64,000 nucleotides of DNA from positions 1 to 64,000 of the forward strand of contig NZ_JAQSDC010000038.1 of assembly GCF_029945705.1 (NCBI RefSeq), in the 5' to 3' direction. The notes under the pieces were generated by a model. That model saw only the letters and a list, made by a program, of their open reading frames with translations. It made no database searches and was not told the DNA's origin. Positions 61,715 through 64,000 of the stretch are shown in pieces. Within the stretch, counting starts at the first letter, position 1; each line of letters opens with the position of its first letter. The stretch is from Methylotenera sp. (GTDB lineage Bacteria > Pseudomonadota > Gammaproteobacteria > Burkholderiales > Methylophilaceae). Both the position numbers and the translations under genes were made by a program.

Positions 61715-63514
61715 ATGTTCGACCCTAAACCCATATTAAAAAATTTACCTAATCTGCCCGGTGTTTATCGCATGATAAACGCCACGGATGAAGTGATTTA
61801 CGTGGGTAAAGCCAAAGACCTCAAAAAGCGCGTTTCGTCGTATTTCAATAAAAACTTAGCTAGCCCGCGCACGCGCATGATGGTGAGCCATATCGTTAAA
61901 ATTGAAACGACTGTCACTCACAATGAAGCCGAGGCTTTGTTGCTGGAAAATAATCTGATTAAAGGCTTAATGCCGCGTTACAACGTCGTGTTTCGCGACG
62001 ATAAATCTTACCCTTATATAGTATTGACTGGCGATGATGTAGCGCGTTTGGCGTTTCATAGAGGTGCTCAGCGTAAAGGTAATCAATACTTTGGTCCTTT
62101 TCCTAACTCGGTTGCGGTGCGCGAAAGTATTCAACTTTTGCAAAAGGTATTTAAGCTACGTACTTGTGAAAACACGGTGTTTGCTAACCGAAGTCGACCT
62201 TGTTTACAGCATCAAATTGAGCGCTGTACCGCGCCTTGCGTGGGGCTTATTTCAACTGAAGATTACAATAATGACGTGCATCAAGCCGCGATGTTTTTGC
62301 AAGGCAAGACTAATGAGGTGATTGATGCGCTTGGCGCGCGGATGAATACAGCCGCAGCCAATCAGCAATATGAAATGGCGGTGGTGTTTCGTGACCGCAT
62401 GCAAGCGCTAAGGCAGGTACAAGCCAAGCAGTTTGTGAGCGACTTCAATGTGTCAGACGCGGATGTGATTGCGTGCGCCGAATTGCAAGGGCAGCACTGC
62501 ATTAATTTGGTAATGATTCGTGGCGGTCGGCATTTAGGCGACAGAAGCTATATGCCTAAGAACACCGACGGCGAAACATTGGAAACGAGCATGGAGGCGT
62601 TTGTAGCGCAGCATTATGTCGCGCAAAATACGCCGCCGCTGATTGTGGTGGGCGTTAAAATTGAAACGACTGTGCTTGAAGAGGTGCTGAGTGAACAAGC
62701 TGGTCGCAAGGTAAAAATCAATACCAATCCGATTGGTGACAAACGTGTTTGGCTGAAAATGGCGCAAACTAATGCCGAGTTGGCGTTGGGTCAGCGTGCT
62801 GCGACTTCAGCCAATCAAACTGCTAAATTACTGGCTTTACGTGAAGCGCTACATTTACCCGATAATACCGAGCGCATTGAATGTTTTGATATTAGCCACA
62901 CGATGGGTGAGGCGACCGTGGGTAGCTGCGTGGTGTTTGACCGTGGAGATATGCAAAATAGCGAGTATCGACGCTATAACGTCACAGGCATTACACCAGG
63001 TGATGATTACGCTGCAATGCGGGATGTGCTGACGCGCCGCTATAAAAAAGTGGCGGCAGGTGAGGGCGTGCGACCCGACTTAATCTTTATTGACGGTGGT
63101 AAAGGGCAGCTAGGCGTTGCGGTTGAAGTGATGGCAGAAGTAGGACTGGAGGATATTTTACTTGTCGGCATCGCTAAAGGTGAAGAGCGTAGACCCGGTC
63201 TAGAAACCATGATTTTTTCTGACACAGGCGAAATGCTTAACTTAGAAAAAGACAATAAAGGCTTACATTTACTGCAGCAAATCCGTGATGAGGCCCATCG
63301 ATTCGCCATTACTGGGCATAGAGCCAAGCGTGCTAAGGCGCGACTACATTCCAGCTTGGAAGATATAGAAGGCATAGGAGCCAAGCGCCGCAAGGCGCTA
63401 CTCACGCGCTTTGGTGGATTAGATGGTGTAAAGGGTGCTAGTATTGACGAAATCGCCCAAGTTGAAGGCATCAGCCAGAGCTTGGCAGAAAAAATTTACG
63501 GAGAGTTGCATTAA
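61715..63514 (+). CDS. uvrC: Excinuclease ABC subunit C
   Basis: GIY-YIG 'LPNLPGVYRMINATDEVIYVGKAKDLKKRVSSYF', 'ECFDISHTMGEATVGSCVVFDRG', C-terminal HhH. Confidence 0.97.
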   Translation: MFDPKPILKNLPNLPGVYRMINATDEVIYVGKAKDLKKRVSSYFNKNLASPRTRMMVSHIVKIETTVTHNEAEALLLENNLIKGLMPRYNVVFRDDKSYPYIVLTGDDVARLAFHRGAQRKGNQYFGPFPNSVAVRESIQLLQKVFKLRTCENTVFANRSRPCLQHQIERCTAPCVGLISTEDYNNDVHQAAMFLQGKTNEVIDALGARMNTAAANQQYEMAVVFRDRMQALRQVQAKQFVSDFNVSDADVIACAELQGQHCINLVMIRGGRHLGDRSYMPKNTDGETLETSMEAFVAQHYVAQNTPPLIVVGVKIETTVLEEVLSEQAGRKVKINTNPIGDKRVWLKMAQTNAELALGQRAATSANQTAKLLALREALHLPDNTERIECFDISHTMGEATVGSCVVFDRGDMQNSEYRRYNVTGITPGDDYAAMRDVLTRRYKKVAAGEGVRPDLIFIDGGKGQLGVAVEVMAEVGLEDILLVGIAKGEERRPGLETMIFSDTGEMLNLEKDNKGLHLLQQIRDEAHRFAITGHRAKRAKARLHSSLEDIEGIGAKRRKALLTRFGGLDGVKGASIDEIAQVEGISQSLAEKIYGELH

Positions 63515-63562
63515 TGAGCTGTGTTTTAGTCGAATTGCAGGGCAAAAATGGGAGCGTGTTAA

Positions 63563-64000
63563 ATGAAAGTTAACATTCCTACCATGCTTACATGGTTACG
63601 TATTTTGCTGATTCCTGTGTTTGTCGGTGCTTTCTATTGGCCTGAAAACCTACACAAACTCAGTGCAATGCCTTCACATTCGGTGAATATCTTCATCACT
63701 GTGATATTTGCGATTGCATCATTTACCGATTGGCTCGATGGATATTTGGCTCGACGCTGGAATCAAACCTCATCATTTGGTGCTTTTTTAGATCCTGTGG
63801 CAGATAAACTCATGGTGGCGGCTGCCTTAATCGTGTTGGTAGAATTTGGCCGGGTAGGTGCGATTGTTTCTTTAATTATCATCGGTCGTGAAATCGCCAT
63901 TAGCGCGCTTCGTGAGTGGATGGCTGGCGAAGGGCAACGCAGCAGCGTAGGTGTTGCGATGATAGGAAAAATAAAAACTGCCGCACAAATGCTTGCGATC
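63563..64000 (+). CDS. pgsA: CDP-diacylglycerol-glycerol-3-phosphate 3-phosphatidyltransferase, truncated by the window end
   Basis: My translation: MKVNIPTMLTWLRILLIPVFVGAF...SFTDWLDGYLARRWNQTSSFGAFLDPVADKLMVAAAL; CDP-alcohol phosphotransferase motif; no stop before 64000. Confidence 0.93.
   Translation, partial: MKVNIPTMLTWLRILLIPVFVGAFYWPENLHKLSAMPSHSVNIFITVIFAIASFTDWLDGYLARRWNQTSSFGAFLDPVADKLMVAAALIVLVEFGRVGAIVSLIIIGREIAISALREWMAGEGQRSSVGVAMIGKIKTAAQMLAI

Noticed and set aside
63040-63471. 143-aa minus-strand ORF inside uvrC
   Set aside because: Shadow ORF opposite a clear UvrC C-terminal region.

Overview
The window is a stretch of bacterial chromosome that looks betaproteobacterial, perhaps Methylophilaceae (inferred from gene content only). 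It carries mostly housekeeping genes on both strands. Main blocks: (1) a Crp/Fnr regulator and an M17 aminopeptidase; (2) pyruvate dehydrogenase aceE-aceF, separated by about 12.7 kb from an unusual lipoyl-domain-bearing lpdA. The intervening genes are a zinc-ribbon/PD-(D/E)xK-like nuclease candidate, an SDR/ArsR divergent pair, a trypsin-like protease, pbpC and a giant alpha-2-macroglobulin; (3) a toxin-antitoxin pair, an FAD-linked oxidase, wrbA, a PIN/NYN-like protein, tamB-tamA and purB; (4) a 23-kb divergent central-carbon cluster around a GntR regulator: prpD, prpC, prpB, CitE-like lyase, MaoC hydratase and a second CitE-like lyase on the minus arm; malic enzyme, sdhCDABE, a third CitE-like lyase, acyl-CoA ligase, fumA and acnB on the plus arm; (5) rlmJ, a CDF transporter, a RIO kinase, uvrC and a truncated pgsA. 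The most notable signals are: the GntR-centred cluster, which looks like a near-complete propionate/C5-CoA oxidation module; a frameshifted secreted gene with an in-phase A_AAA_AAA slippery heptamer, flanked by an IS30-type transposase remnant and palindromic scars; a three-copy MITE/REP-like doublet whose hairpins are preserved by compensatory changes; several perfect palindromic operators (upstream of aceE, ArsR/SDR, GntR); and two small nuclease-like orphans. No rRNA, tRNA or CRISPR array was recognised.
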